Below are positions 26,546-35,108 of a DNA stretch of 64,000 bases, piece after piece. A model generated the notes under the pieces. It was not told the DNA's origin, made no database searches, and was given only the letters and a program-made list of their open reading frames with translations. Source of the stretch: Fibrobacterota bacterium (GTDB taxonomy: Bacteria; Fibrobacterota; Chitinivibrionia; Chitinivibrionales; Chitinispirillaceae); NCBI GenBank assembly GCA_023436205.1, contig JAEZKC010000026.1, positions 62,001 to 126,000 on the forward strand, written 5' to 3'. Numbering within the stretch: position 1 is the first letter of the stretch; each line of letters opens with the position of its first letter. A program made the translations under genes and the position numbers.

Positions 26546-27493
26546 TCAGTCTGGACATGTTTCATTCATCAAATTACCAAAAGCTTGCATATCCAGACCG
26601 ATTCGACGAAAGCGCTCATTCAACTGCGCCCCAAGTGAACACTCTGGTAATGGTTCCAAAAATACGGCATCCAATCCCAAACTGTCAATTTCTTTTATTG
26701 TTGAGTGGAAATTGGCAGCAGCCTCAGCAACATCTCCGGAAACAGACAAGTTTTTGATTGCAGCAAAACCTGCAGCTTCTTTTGATTCGGGACCGAAAGT
26801 AACTAGAGCCACTTTGCCCTGACCTCTTTTCCTGCTTACCGAGTAGGTATTTTTTCCAGCCAGGAAAAAAGGGGTCACCGGAGAAATTTTTGAAGCCGAA
26901 CGGGCCAAAAACTCCCCGGGTGATACGGTAATGTGCTCAATGGGACCAATTATCGCCTCCATTTGTTTTATGGCGATACTACCTTCGAAAAGGAGTGTCG
27001 GGTTTTGATGGTCTGAGAAGGAGAGCACGGATGCATTATTGAGAACAGAATCCTGAATCGGGATTTCAACCTCAAGGGGCAGGGATCGAGCAATACTTTT
27101 AGCATCCTCAGGGCAGACCACTAAAGGTACTTCAGCAACTTTTAGAATGTCACGAAATTCAGGATTTTCCGGCATGGTAATCATAACATGAGCGCTGCTG
27201 TCATTAAGGATACTGGGGATTTCATTCAAAGCATCCAAAACCAGATTCAGTGGACCCGGCCAGAAATGTGAGGTTAACTGATAAGCTTTTTCTGGAAAAT
27301 CACGAGCGAGCCTAAAAACATCATAACGAGAATAGATGCTCACTATGAGCGGATCGGAGAGTTTTTTTTCGGTTCGTTGAATCAGCCTTGCAATCCCAAG
27401 GGGGCTAAATGCGGAAGCACAGATCAGATTACCGGAAGCACTTACAACCCTGATCAATCCACCGTTGGACAATTCAGACAGCTTGATCTCCAT
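26546..27493 (-). CDS. divergent Sua5/YrdC-like protein with eroded active site
   Basis: A 315-residue protein with the Sua5 layout. The N-terminal YrdC-type domain is recognisable by LARDFPEKAYQLTSHFWPGPLNLVLD, and the C-terminal Sua5 domain by LVTFGPESKE and PLPECSLGAQLNERFRRIG. The usual catalytic segments are changed: the PTET-YGL stretch is replaced by RVVSASGNLICASAF, and the KxRP loop by KKLSDPL. It is therefore unlikely to make threonylcarbamoyl-adenylate in the normal way; it may bind a nucleotide or be a regulatory paralogue. It sits between accC and srkA in one operon. Confidence 0.65.
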   Translation of the reverse strand: MEIKLSELSNGGLIRVVSASGNLICASAFSPLGIARLIQRTEKKLSDPLIVSIYSRYDVFRLARDFPEKAYQLTSHFWPGPLNLVLDALNEIPSILNDSSAHVMITMPENPEFRDILKVAEVPLVVCPEDAKSIARSLPLEVEIPIQDSVLNNASVLSFSDHQNPTLLFEGSIAIKQMEAIIGPIEHITVSPGEFLARSASKISPVTPFFLAGKNTYSVSRKRGQGKVALVTFGPESKEAAGFAAIKNLSVSGDVAEAAANFHSTIKEIDSLGLDAVFLEPLPECSLGAQLNERFRRIGLDMQAFGNLMNETCPD

Positions 27494-27550
27494 TCTGGTC
27501 TCCCTTGCATTCGAAACTCTTAAATTGTAAATAAAACCTGAATACTAACC

Positions 27551-28897
27551 CTAAACAAGAATATTTTCATCCTGAATAAAACCAGTGTTATACTTTCCCG
27601 ATCTGAATCTTGCGTTGTCAAGTATTTTTAAATGCAAAGGAACAGTGGTCTTTATCCCTTCAGCCCTGAATTCCCGCAAAGCCCGTTTCATTCGGTCTAT
27701 TGCCGCATCCCGGTTTTCAGCATGTACAATGATTTTCGCTATAAGTGAATCATACTGATGGGGAATACTGTAACCTGCATAAATGTGGGAATCCACTCTC
27801 ACCCCGGGTCCACCGGGCAAAACCAAATGTTCGATCTTTCCGGGGGAGGGCAGAAAATTGCAGAAAGGATCCTCTGCATTGATGCGGCATTCGATAGAGT
27901 GTCCTTCATGAAAAATCTCTTCCTGTGAAAAGGGAAGTTTTTCACCTGAAGCCACGAGTATCTGATGCTTGACAAGATCAACATCGGTACACCATTCAGT
28001 TACAGGGTGTTCGACCTGAATGCGTGTGTTCATTTCTATAAAGTAAAACTGATCCTTATCATCAACAATGAATTCTATAGTTCCCACACCCACGTATGAA
28101 GTTTCTTTAGCAAGGCGAACTGCCGACTCGAACATTTTCTGGCGAGTCTCTTTCGGAAGAAAAGGTGCCGGACTTTCCTCCACCAGTTTCTGATGCCGTC
28201 GCTGTATAGAACAATCTCTTTCGCCAAGGGCAACAGCATTTCCGAAACTGTCTGCCAGAACCTGGACCTCCACATGTCTACCCACCTCAATATATTTTTC
28301 TATGTAAACACTATCATTACCAAAGAAGTTTCTGGCCTCAGTTCGAGCCGACTGAAGACCGTCAGTTAGTTCCGACTCATTTCTGACGATTCTCATCCCT
28401 TTACCTCCGCCACCTGCTGCAGCTTTGATAATTAGCGGGAATCCGATGCGAGCCGCAATGGCGATAACCTCTTCATCACTGTTGACAGCGCCCCGACTTC
28501 CGGGAATAACAGGGACTTCCGCATCCAGAGCAGTCTTTACTGCAGCTATTTTATCTCCCATGCGACTGATGGTAGCATGGGATGGGCCAATAAACTTAAT
28601 GCCATTTGCCTCCACCATTTCTGCAAATTCATGATTTTCAGAAAGAAATCCATACCCGGGGTGAATGGCATCAGCTTTTGCCACCCGAGCGGCAGTAATG
28701 ATTTCCAACTTGTTGAGGTAGGTATCATGAAGCGTACCCTTACCTATGCAAAGGGCTTTATCGGCCAGTTTTACATGCAAAGAATCCTTATCTGCATCTG
28801 CATAGACCGCCACGGATTCTATTCCCATTTCCTTGCAGGTTCGAATCACCCGCAGTGCGATTTCACCCCGATTTGCAATAAGTATTCGCTTAAGCAC
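27551..28897 (-). CDS. accC: acetyl-CoA carboxylase, biotin carboxylase subunit
   Basis: ATP-grasp enzyme that carboxylates biotin on the carrier protein (448 residues, normal). The N-terminal MLKRILIANRGEIALRVIRTC, the Gly-rich ATP loop AAAGGGGKGMRIV, EKYIEVGRHVEVQVL, FIEMNTRIQVEHPVTE and the C-terminal HQYDSLIAKIIVH are all intact. The biotin carrier gene accB, usually adjacent, is absent on both sides, so the partner must be encoded elsewhere. Downstream are the Sua5-like gene (57 bp) and srkA. Confidence 0.95.
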   Translation of the reverse strand: MLKRILIANRGEIALRVIRTCKEMGIESVAVYADADKDSLHVKLADKALCIGKGTLHDTYLNKLEIITAARVAKADAIHPGYGFLSENHEFAEMVEANGIKFIGPSHATISRMGDKIAAVKTALDAEVPVIPGSRGAVNSDEEVIAIAARIGFPLIIKAAAGGGGKGMRIVRNESELTDGLQSARTEARNFFGNDSVYIEKYIEVGRHVEVQVLADSFGNAVALGERDCSIQRRHQKLVEESPAPFLPKETRQKMFESAVRLAKETSYVGVGTIEFIVDDKDQFYFIEMNTRIQVEHPVTEWCTDVDLVKHQILVASGEKLPFSQEEIFHEGHSIECRINAEDPFCNFLPSPGKIEHLVLPGGPGVRVDSHIYAGYSIPHQYDSLIAKIIVHAENRDAAIDRMKRALREFRAEGIKTTVPLHLKILDNARFRSGKYNTGFIQDENILV

Positions 28898-29045
28898 GTT
28901 TTACTCTCTTTGCTGGTGGTTTTACTTCGCCCGGTTTTCGGATTCCCACTTTGCTACTATGATGAATATAGCAGTTCTGAAAACACCTTGTCAAATTCAC
29001 GCTCTGACCGAAACTGCCTTTTTCAAGGGTAATTTCTGCAGGACA

Positions 29046-29079
29046 ATAAAAAAAGGCCTCCGGAGATAAGCCGGAAGCC
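29046..29079 (-). terminator. Rho-independent terminator after the exported hypothetical gene
   Basis: On the minus strand, GGCTTCCGG pairs with CCGGAGGCC around a seven-base loop and is followed by seven T. It lies 27 bp after the stop at 29106. Confidence 0.9.
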
Positions 29080-29105
29080 ATTATGTAAAGATCTCAAGAT
29101 CAGTT

Positions 29106-29696
29106 TTATTCAGATATCTGTTCCTTGGCAGCCCTCATAGCTCCCTCTTTGGTAAAAGAGAAAGCAATAATTTGAACGTCTTCTGCCCCCTCTTTAAGGA
29201 TTTTTTCACCGAAATAATCGACAAGTTTAAACTCTCTGAGCAGGAATTTTTTAGCCATTTTAGGAGTACCCTCGGCATTAATGAAAAACTCACCTCTTTG
29301 ACCATTTTTAAGCACAACCTTTGTACCCCAATCATAAATATAATCAATACTGTCCAGTTCGACTTTGTGTTCACCTGCATCATTGATCATCAGCATTCCA
29401 GGAAGACTCTGAACTTTTCCCTTTGCGGAGTAGCCATTTCCTTCAATATATCCGCTCGAAAGCAGCTGGAAATTGATACTGGCATCGAAAGTTACTTCCC
29501 CTTCACCCGGAAATGTTCTCTTAATAGTGCAATCATGAGTACCCAGGAAAATAGCCCAGAACTTTGTTTCCACCACCTTTTTATTTACATCGACATAATA
29601 CATCTTCTTTTCGATTATTGACCTCGCAAAAACGAAACTGGCTCCAAACATCAACAGCGCCATAATCACAGCAATCGTACGAACTTTCTGATTCAT
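29106..29696 (-). CDS. exported protein of unknown function
   Basis: A 196-residue product with a clear signal peptide (MNQKVRTIAVIMALLMFGASFVFA). The mature part is rich in beta strands (EGEVTFDASINFQLLSSGYIEGNGY; HKVELDSIDYIYDWGTKVVLKNGQ) and ends in a helix (TKEGAMRAAKEQ). No family was recognised. It has its own terminator and about 160 bp of free upstream sequence, so it is probably monocistronic and periplasmic. Confidence 0.6.
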   Translation of the reverse strand: MNQKVRTIAVIMALLMFGASFVFARSIIEKKMYYVDVNKKVVETKFWAIFLGTHDCTIKRTFPGEGEVTFDASINFQLLSSGYIEGNGYSAKGKVQSLPGMLMINDAGEHKVELDSIDYIYDWGTKVVLKNGQRGEFFINAEGTPKMAKKFLLREFKLVDYFGEKILKEGAEDVQIIAFSFTKEGAMRAAKEQISE

Positions 29697-29856
29697 GTTT
29701 CCTCCCGTACCGTTGAAACTGACAAATAATGCAGTGTAAAGGTTAAAATACTCACTAACTGTATCAATATAACCAAATACTTCTTTGTATGCAATTTTCC
29801 GTTAAAAGTTCAAATATGAAAACGTTTCTGAGAATATGACGCACTTGAAAGAGATT

Positions 29857-30888
29857 TCAGCTCTTATGCCTGAGTTTTATTTCTCTCCAAAGCCCACTTG
29901 AGGGATCTTTCACCAACTTAATATGCGGAGTTTCACCACCATCAAAAACAACCAGTTCTTTTTCAGAAATCATGGTCTTTCCATAAAGTGTGACCCCAAG
30001 TTTGCGAATAATTCTGTATTGGGTAATAAGAAAATCTTTCATCCTTTCGAAATCATCTCTGCTTTCATTGAAGGTGAAGAATATGGAATCTACACCTTCA
30101 CTTTGTAATCTTTCATGGATCTTTACAGGCAAAGCCTTTAGCTGGCGCAACGAACAACGGGTTCCCCTGACAAAAATCGAATTTTTATCAGTAAACAAAA
30201 TATAGGAGAAAGCTGCCTCCGGAAAGATTTGTCGCAAAGGCAAAAAAAGGTTGCTCACCAAGTCATCACAGTTAACGTTCACTTTCTCCAGCTTACTCTC
30301 CAAAACGAGAATATGCCGTTTCCCCCTGTAACGATAATCAAAGAAGCCATCAAGTTCCTTTATATTTTCGTAACCGTACTTTCCCCTTCCAGTTTGCTTA
30401 AGGATGATCAAATTTGGATATTGCTGAATTTTAAGCACAAACTGATCAGTATGAGCGACTATGAAATCATCTCTGTGCTGCGGGTCAAACCTGCGGTCAA
30501 AAATGCCACCGGTTCTCCCGTTTTTACTGAGATGCTTAAGGAAGTACTTGATAACTCTTCTAGCGATCCGTTCTGTGATTTCACCCAGGATGTTTCCCTC
30601 TGCCACACTGTCCCAGGGGTAGGGTGAACTGAGCATATCGGCAACAGTCACAATGGGGTAGCTGCAATCCTTGATACAATATTCCAGAAGCACTTTCTCG
30701 CTATCTGGCCTGTAATCATTAATTGCATCATTGAGGTTATGGAGTTTGAATGTCCCCCTGACCCCGTGATTTCTCTTAACAGAATAGATTTCTTCCTTCA
30801 AAGAAGAAGGATGCCACTTAACAGGATAGAACTCCTGAAAGGGAGCTTCTGAAAGCGAGGAACTGGAATCTGCTTGGAAAGCTGCCAT
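29857..30888 (-). CDS. possible PD-(D/E)XK-fold protein, unknown function
   Basis: About 343 residues, with no family I can name. Residues around 170-205 read KELDGFFDYRYRGKRHILVLESKLEKVNVN, which fits the PD-(D/E)XK nuclease core (Glu, Asp, then Glu-x-Lys in a hydrophobic strand). The rest is mixed alpha/beta with many aromatic residues and no signal peptide. The ATG at 30888 has GGACGGG just upstream. It is the last gene of the MCE lipid-transport operon, 15 bp after the outer-membrane protein gene. That placement is odd for a nuclease, so the fold assignment is tentative. Confidence 0.45.
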   Translation of the reverse strand: MAAFQADSSSSLSEAPFQEFYPVKWHPSSLKEEIYSVKRNHGVRGTFKLHNLNDAINDYRPDSEKVLLEYCIKDCSYPIVTVADMLSSPYPWDSVAEGNILGEITERIARRVIKYFLKHLSKNGRTGGIFDRRFDPQHRDDFIVAHTDQFVLKIQQYPNLIILKQTGRGKYGYENIKELDGFFDYRYRGKRHILVLESKLEKVNVNCDDLVSNLFLPLRQIFPEAAFSYILFTDKNSIFVRGTRCSLRQLKALPVKIHERLQSEGVDSIFFTFNESRDDFERMKDFLITQYRIIRKLGVTLYGKTMISEKELVVFDGGETPHIKLVKDPSSGLWREIKLRHKS

Positions 30889-30902
30889 AGACACCCGTCC
30901 GG

Positions 30903-32666
30903 CTACCTGCTGGAATAATGCAGCCTCAGCCAGATGCCGTGGGATGAATTGTTCAGCGGCACATCCAAATCTTTGGGCTGTTTGAGAATTGTTCGGTACG
31001 TATAGTCTAGGGTAAGTGCTCGACTGAGGCGCCAGGACAAGGTTGTGTTAAGTTCATAATCGGGACTGTCAAAACGAGGTACCGGCATGACAGGCGCAAA
31101 AACTTTTATTTCACCCTCAGCGCTGGCATAGAGCCCCAGCCTTATAGTCATCCCCAGGGATGCCTGCGGGCCGAGTTCAAAAATATTCACCTTTTCTTCG
31201 GGAAAGAGAACCAGACTTTTCTCAACTCTGCTGCTATAAAGTAAAGAATCCTCTTCATCAAAAATCACTTTTGACGGATCTACAACTCTGTAGCGATCCA
31301 TATACCTGGAATATGAGCTACCGAATCCCAAACGGGCCTTTGCTTCGAAAATCCGAAACGTGGCCAGGTCAGCATTAACCCCCGCTCCGATATCTGTTAT
31401 AAAAGGTGAAAAGGCCGGCTCTACGGAATAGGTTCTACTGGAGTCAAACCCCTTGAGAGATTCAAATTTGTAATCGGGATCAACGTAGCAAAACCAGTCT
31501 TCTTTATTTCGACGAACTTTCTCGGAAAATAAATTTGTCGTGACCTCAGCCCGGGCATAAGGTCCGATCCAGTTAAAAATTCTCCATATTATCATCGTGG
31601 TAAGAATAGTTCTATCAGGACTGCTTATCATGTTGGAGAGATCCCAATCGGTGATATTGAATCCTTCCTCAAGACGCAGTCTTGTGCTCCATTCCACGGG
31701 CTTTTTCCTGTAGAGCAGCCAGGAGTCCGAGAGCAGTCCCAGTGTAAAGGTTATAATGCTGGTTTTCATCTGATGATCATTATCGGCATTAAATTGCAAG
31801 TTACCACCGACATTGGACCCGTAGCGCCAGCTGGAAGTCAGTTTGCTGTTGACATTGATAGGGACAATTCCACCCCCTCTGATTTTCAAATCGGTCTCAT
31901 CCTGGATCAATAGAAAACGTGTAAGTTCGCCAGGCACCAATCTCACCGTGACAAAGTTGGTAAGGGTATTGTACCCCTCTCCCACCCCGAGAATTTTATA
32001 GATACCCGGTTTAAGAACCCAGGCTTTAACCGTTTCACCCATCTCGGAGCTGGCACCGTAGCCTCTTCCATACGGATCAAATTCATCAATGCGGGTAAGT
32101 TCATATTCACCTTTGATAGGGACACCCTGCTCGTCAACCACTTCGATTATCAACCCGGACCAATCAGGTACCAGAGGAACGGTTTTTCCTTCGCTGATCT
32201 GTATTTTTTTGACGATACGCTGACGGTGAGTACCACTGCCAAGCATCACATAATAATCTCCAGGTTCTAAAGTATAGGTACGACCGGCTTCACCCGAAAT
32301 AGCGAATTCACCATCGGGATCCATTATCTCCACGTCCGGTTCATAATTAGTTTCTGTAAACCGGGGAATGAAAATACCACCTTTACCGAATGGAATAATT
32401 GTCTGGTCAGCTGCCTGCTGGACAGAGAGAGGTGGTGCATCCCAGGTCTTCATGGCTGCTTCCAGCCAGGAACCCTTGCTTCTTGAAACTCCGGTAAGGA
32501 TTGTATCTTTCTTTTGACTTGTATCCCGGTTGACAGCCCAGTTGAGATACTCCTGAGTGAGTTCCTCTCCGGGGAGTTCTGGGGGAAGTTCTGCAATGCT
32601 TCCAAGCGCAATCATTAAAGAAAGCACCCCGGCAAAACCCATGATTTTAAAAGATGCGATTTTCAT
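30903..32666 (-). CDS. outer-membrane beta-barrel protein of the MCE operon
   Basis: A 587-residue exported protein (signal peptide about residues 1-25). Residues about 85-265 look like small beta-sandwich modules (GRTYTLEPGDYYVMLGSG; WSGLIIEVVDEQGVPIKGEYELTRI). From about 270 to the end, alternating amphipathic strands dominate (STRLRLEEGFNITDWDL, ELNTTLSWRLSRALTLDYTYR), ending HGIWLRLHYSSR, as in outer-membrane barrels. It starts immediately after the auxiliary lipoprotein gene (stop at 32668). It could be the outer-membrane partner of this lipid transporter, but no homologue is recognised. Confidence 0.6.
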   Translation of the reverse strand: MKIASFKIMGFAGVLSLMIALGSIAELPPELPGEELTQEYLNWAVNRDTSQKKDTILTGVSRSKGSWLEAAMKTWDAPPLSVQQAADQTIIPFGKGGIFIPRFTETNYEPDVEIMDPDGEFAISGEAGRTYTLEPGDYYVMLGSGTHRQRIVKKIQISEGKTVPLVPDWSGLIIEVVDEQGVPIKGEYELTRIDEFDPYGRGYGASSEMGETVKAWVLKPGIYKILGVGEGYNTLTNFVTVRLVPGELTRFLLIQDETDLKIRGGGIVPINVNSKLTSSWRYGSNVGGNLQFNADNDHQMKTSIITFTLGLLSDSWLLYRKKPVEWSTRLRLEEGFNITDWDLSNMISSPDRTILTTMIIWRIFNWIGPYARAEVTTNLFSEKVRRNKEDWFCYVDPDYKFESLKGFDSSRTYSVEPAFSPFITDIGAGVNADLATFRIFEAKARLGFGSSYSRYMDRYRVVDPSKVIFDEEDSLLYSSRVEKSLVLFPEEKVNIFELGPQASLGMTIRLGLYASAEGEIKVFAPVMPVPRFDSPDYELNTTLSWRLSRALTLDYTYRTILKQPKDLDVPLNNSSHGIWLRLHYSSR

Positions 32667-32667
32667 A

Positions 32668-33378
32668 TCAACGAATCACACCTTTCGTGCCTGAAGTATC
32701 GGAGATGAAACGTGGAGTGTCAAGCCGTGGACTTTCTGCTTCTGTACTTGCAGTAATACCATATTCTGAAGCAAGCCTGACATCTATATCGTGCAAAGCC
32801 TGATTGGATATAAACTCCATTATCAGTGACATTTCTCTGATCATGAATTCCGGCTCTCTGCGATAGACACGTTTTCTTAAATCGAAATGTCTGCTGTAAA
32901 GATTGCGGCCGTCACTGATACGGGTCAGGTTGATTCGCATGGCCACATGGGCAAAGAGGATATCTTCGCTGTCGTATTCTTCCAAAGCCTCTACCAGCCC
33001 GGACAGTTCATACTCAGGCTTTCTTCCTTCATCGAATCGACGAACAACCGAGCTGACCAGATTGGCTGCGTTCAGATGCTTTTGAACGAGATCGGTAATC
33101 ATTCGGGTTGGTTTAACTGCCCAGACTCTATACACATAATAACGCAACTCATAGGGACTGAGTCGATAAACAATCTGAGACCGGTTATACGCTTCCTCTA
33201 TCCCGAATTCCTTCAAACGCACAGTATAAGGGTAGGGTGTACTCATTGCCCGCTCCTTCAAAGTGGAGGGGATGTAGTTGAGCACATAATACTGCTTTAT
33301 CGGAACCTGCCCGCATTGGATTAGCAACAGTAATAAAGCAATGCAGCACAATTGTACCGCCATCCGCAGTCTTTTCAT
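32668..33378 (-). CDS. ABC-type transport auxiliary lipoprotein (PqiC-like)
   Basis: Lipoprotein of 236 residues with lipobox LLLIQCGQ (Cys about 22). The following KQYYVLNYIPS is the standard opening of the MCE-associated auxiliary component family (PqiC/ABC_trans_aux), which continues with RSQIVYRLSPYELRYYVYRVWAVKPTRMITDLV. In PqiABC, this lipoprotein docks the MCE tunnel to the outer membrane. Its ATG overlaps the mlaD stop (ATGA), showing translational coupling. Two unusual runs of acidic and polar residues end the protein. Confidence 0.85.
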   Translation of the reverse strand: MKRLRMAVQLCCIALLLLLIQCGQVPIKQYYVLNYIPSTLKERAMSTPYPYTVRLKEFGIEEAYNRSQIVYRLSPYELRYYVYRVWAVKPTRMITDLVQKHLNAANLVSSVVRRFDEGRKPEYELSGLVEALEEYDSEDILFAHVAMRINLTRISDGRNLYSRHFDLRKRVYRREPEFMIREMSLIMEFISNQALHDIDVRLASEYGITASTEAESPRLDTPRFISDTSGTKGVIR

Positions 33379-34298
33379 CGGATCTCCCTCTCCCGCTGTT
33401 CGCCCTTAAGCAGAAGCGACGGATTTTCTGAAAGCATTTTTGTAAGCTGATTTGCATTTTCGACTGTTTCACGAAGATTTTCCATGCTGATGGAAAAATC
33501 CTCTCTGGTCTGCATGATCATCATTGACAATTGATCAGTGAGATTTTTAATTGAAACAGCTGTGGAGTCCACTCGTGTGATGATTGTTGCAAGATTGTCC
33601 CCGGTAATATTCTTACTGAACGTACCAGTGATTTCCTTAACATCCTGTGCGATTCCTGAAACTTTTTTGATAATTTCGTCGGCATCAGATGTCTTCTGGC
33701 GGACATCGCTCATGAGCAGTTTTGCATCCGTCATAAAAACTTTAGCTTCACCGCTGATAGAAGCCACATTATCCACAATGGTTTTAATCTCGCGGAGACT
33801 ATCTGGGTTACTGATGGCATTGAGGTGATTTAAGAGCAATTCGACCTTTTCAGCAATGACCTCGGCTTTACCGGTAATGTTGGCAATTACTGATGCCCGG
33901 GTAGGGATCTCTGAGCCAGTTTTCAATAAAGATGCGTCGTTTGATCCTCCGGAAATTTCGATATATTTCAGACCGGTAATACCCATAGCTCCGGTAGTGG
34001 CATACATGTCCACTTTCATGGGGAAATTATCATCCACTTTCAACTCGACTTTCATTTTATTGAGATCCTGAGGGAAGTAAGATATCTTGAACACCTTGCC
34101 GATAGGAACGCCGTTGAATTTCACCTGGGCACCGATTTCAAGTCCGCTAAGACTTTCACCCTGGAAAAAGGCAATATAGGTTTTGCTCTTATTCGTAAAT
34201 TTCAACCCCAAAGGCACTGCAATAAACAGAGCCAGAAGGATGACACCTGCAACTACAAAAACTCCCAGCCGAACCCTCTGTGCTGCAGTTATACTCAT
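33375..34298 (-). CDS. mlaD: MCE-domain substrate-binding protein (MlaD-like)
   Basis: Inner-membrane-anchored periplasmic lipid-binding subunit (307 residues). One N-terminal transmembrane helix (LGVFVVAGVILLALFIAVPLG) leads to the MCE domain, with YIAFFQGESLSGLEIGAQVKFNGVPIG and GITGLKYIEISGGS. A long alpha-helical C-terminus (about 140-300; LLLNHLNAISNPDSL, VRQKTSDADEIIKKVSGIAQDV) is expected to form a bundle or tunnel extension. Starts and stops overlap those of both neighbours. It acts with the MlaE permease and MlaF ATPase. Confidence 0.92.
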   Translation of the reverse strand: MSITAAQRVRLGVFVVAGVILLALFIAVPLGLKFTNKSKTYIAFFQGESLSGLEIGAQVKFNGVPIGKVFKISYFPQDLNKMKVELKVDDNFPMKVDMYATTGAMGITGLKYIEISGGSNDASLLKTGSEIPTRASVIANITGKAEVIAEKVELLLNHLNAISNPDSLREIKTIVDNVASISGEAKVFMTDAKLLMSDVRQKTSDADEIIKKVSGIAQDVKEITGTFSKNITGDNLATIITRVDSTAVSIKNLTDQLSMMIMQTREDFSISMENLRETVENANQLTKMLSENPSLLLKGEQREREIR

Positions 34299-35095
34299 TT
34301 TACCCTCTCAAAATGAAATGCCGGCCCTGTACTGATTTTGTTGCCGGTTGAAATGGTAGACTCGCGTCTTTTAAAAAAGTCCCCGATAGGACCATCGGTC
34401 ATCTTCATGGCATCTGCCAGCTTACCGTCAAAGAGACGCTTACCCTTATGTAAAAAAAGAATTTGGTCAGCGATTTTTTCAATAGAAAAGAGTTCGTGAG
34501 TCACTACCACGACCGTTATTCCTAAAGTGTCCCGCAGTTTCATAAGCAGTTCATCAAGCCCCGCACTGGTAACCGGGTCAAGACCGGCACTGGGCTCATC
34601 GCAGAATACCAGAGGCGGATCCAAAGCCAAAGCTCTGGCGAGAGCAACCCGTTTGCGCATCCCGCCGGATAACTCCCCGGGAAAAAGCTGAGCCGCATGA
34701 GGTAACTCAACCTGTTCAAGCTTGTAGCGCACCAGCTCATCGATAAGCTTCACCGGCAAATTGGTATGCATCTCCAGAGGCAAAGCCACATTCTGAGCCA
34801 CTGTGAGCGATCCCAGAAGAGCGCCATTCTGAAATAAAACCCCTACTTTCCGCAGAATTTCCGCATCAGATGCGCTATCAGGATCGCTCAATTCCTTGCC
34901 AAAGAGCCTTACTGATCCGGAAAAGGGCTCAATTAACCCGACAATAGTGCGCAGCAATGTCGTTTTACCACATCCGCTGGTACCTAAAATCACTCTGATT
35001 TCGGAAGCATTGAACCGAGTGCTTATACCATCCAGTATAATTCTTTCACCGTAACGGACCACAAGATCATTTACTGCCACAACTGGTTCATTCAC
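34295..35095 (-). CDS. mlaF: ABC transporter ATP-binding protein (MlaF-like)
   Basis: ATPase of the MCE lipid transporter. Walker A is LGTSGCGKTTLLR, the Q-loop is VLFQNGALLGSLTVAQNV, and the signature is GELSGGMRKRVALARALA. Walker B is PLVFCDEPSAGLDP and the switch His is in VVVTHELFS. FQNGALLGS is typical of MlaF. I chose a GTG start at 35095 (protein begins with Asn-Glu-Pro), nine bases after GAGGT; an ATG at 35134 would overlap the mlaE coding end and add a leader unlike ABC proteins. The start is moderately certain. Confidence 0.92.
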   Translation of the reverse strand: MNEPVVAVNDLVVRYGERIILDGISTRFNASEIRVILGTSGCGKTTLLRTIVGLIEPFSGSVRLFGKELSDPDSASDAEILRKVGVLFQNGALLGSLTVAQNVALPLEMHTNLPVKLIDELVRYKLEQVELPHAAQLFPGELSGGMRKRVALARALALDPPLVFCDEPSAGLDPVTSAGLDELLMKLRDTLGITVVVVTHELFSIEKIADQILFLHKGKRLFDGKLADAMKMTDGPIGDFFKRRESTISTGNKISTGPAFHFERVK

Positions 35096-35108
35096 TTTAC
35101 TTTGACCT

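Noticed and set aside
33375..33472. Short frames on the opposite strand within the MCE operon
   Set aside because: They lie inside overlapping genes with clear family signatures and have no independent signals.
33771..33779. Perfect DnaA box TTATCCACA
   Set aside because: It is single and lies inside the mlaD coding sequence, with no cluster of boxes or AT-rich element around it. Chance is the simplest reading.
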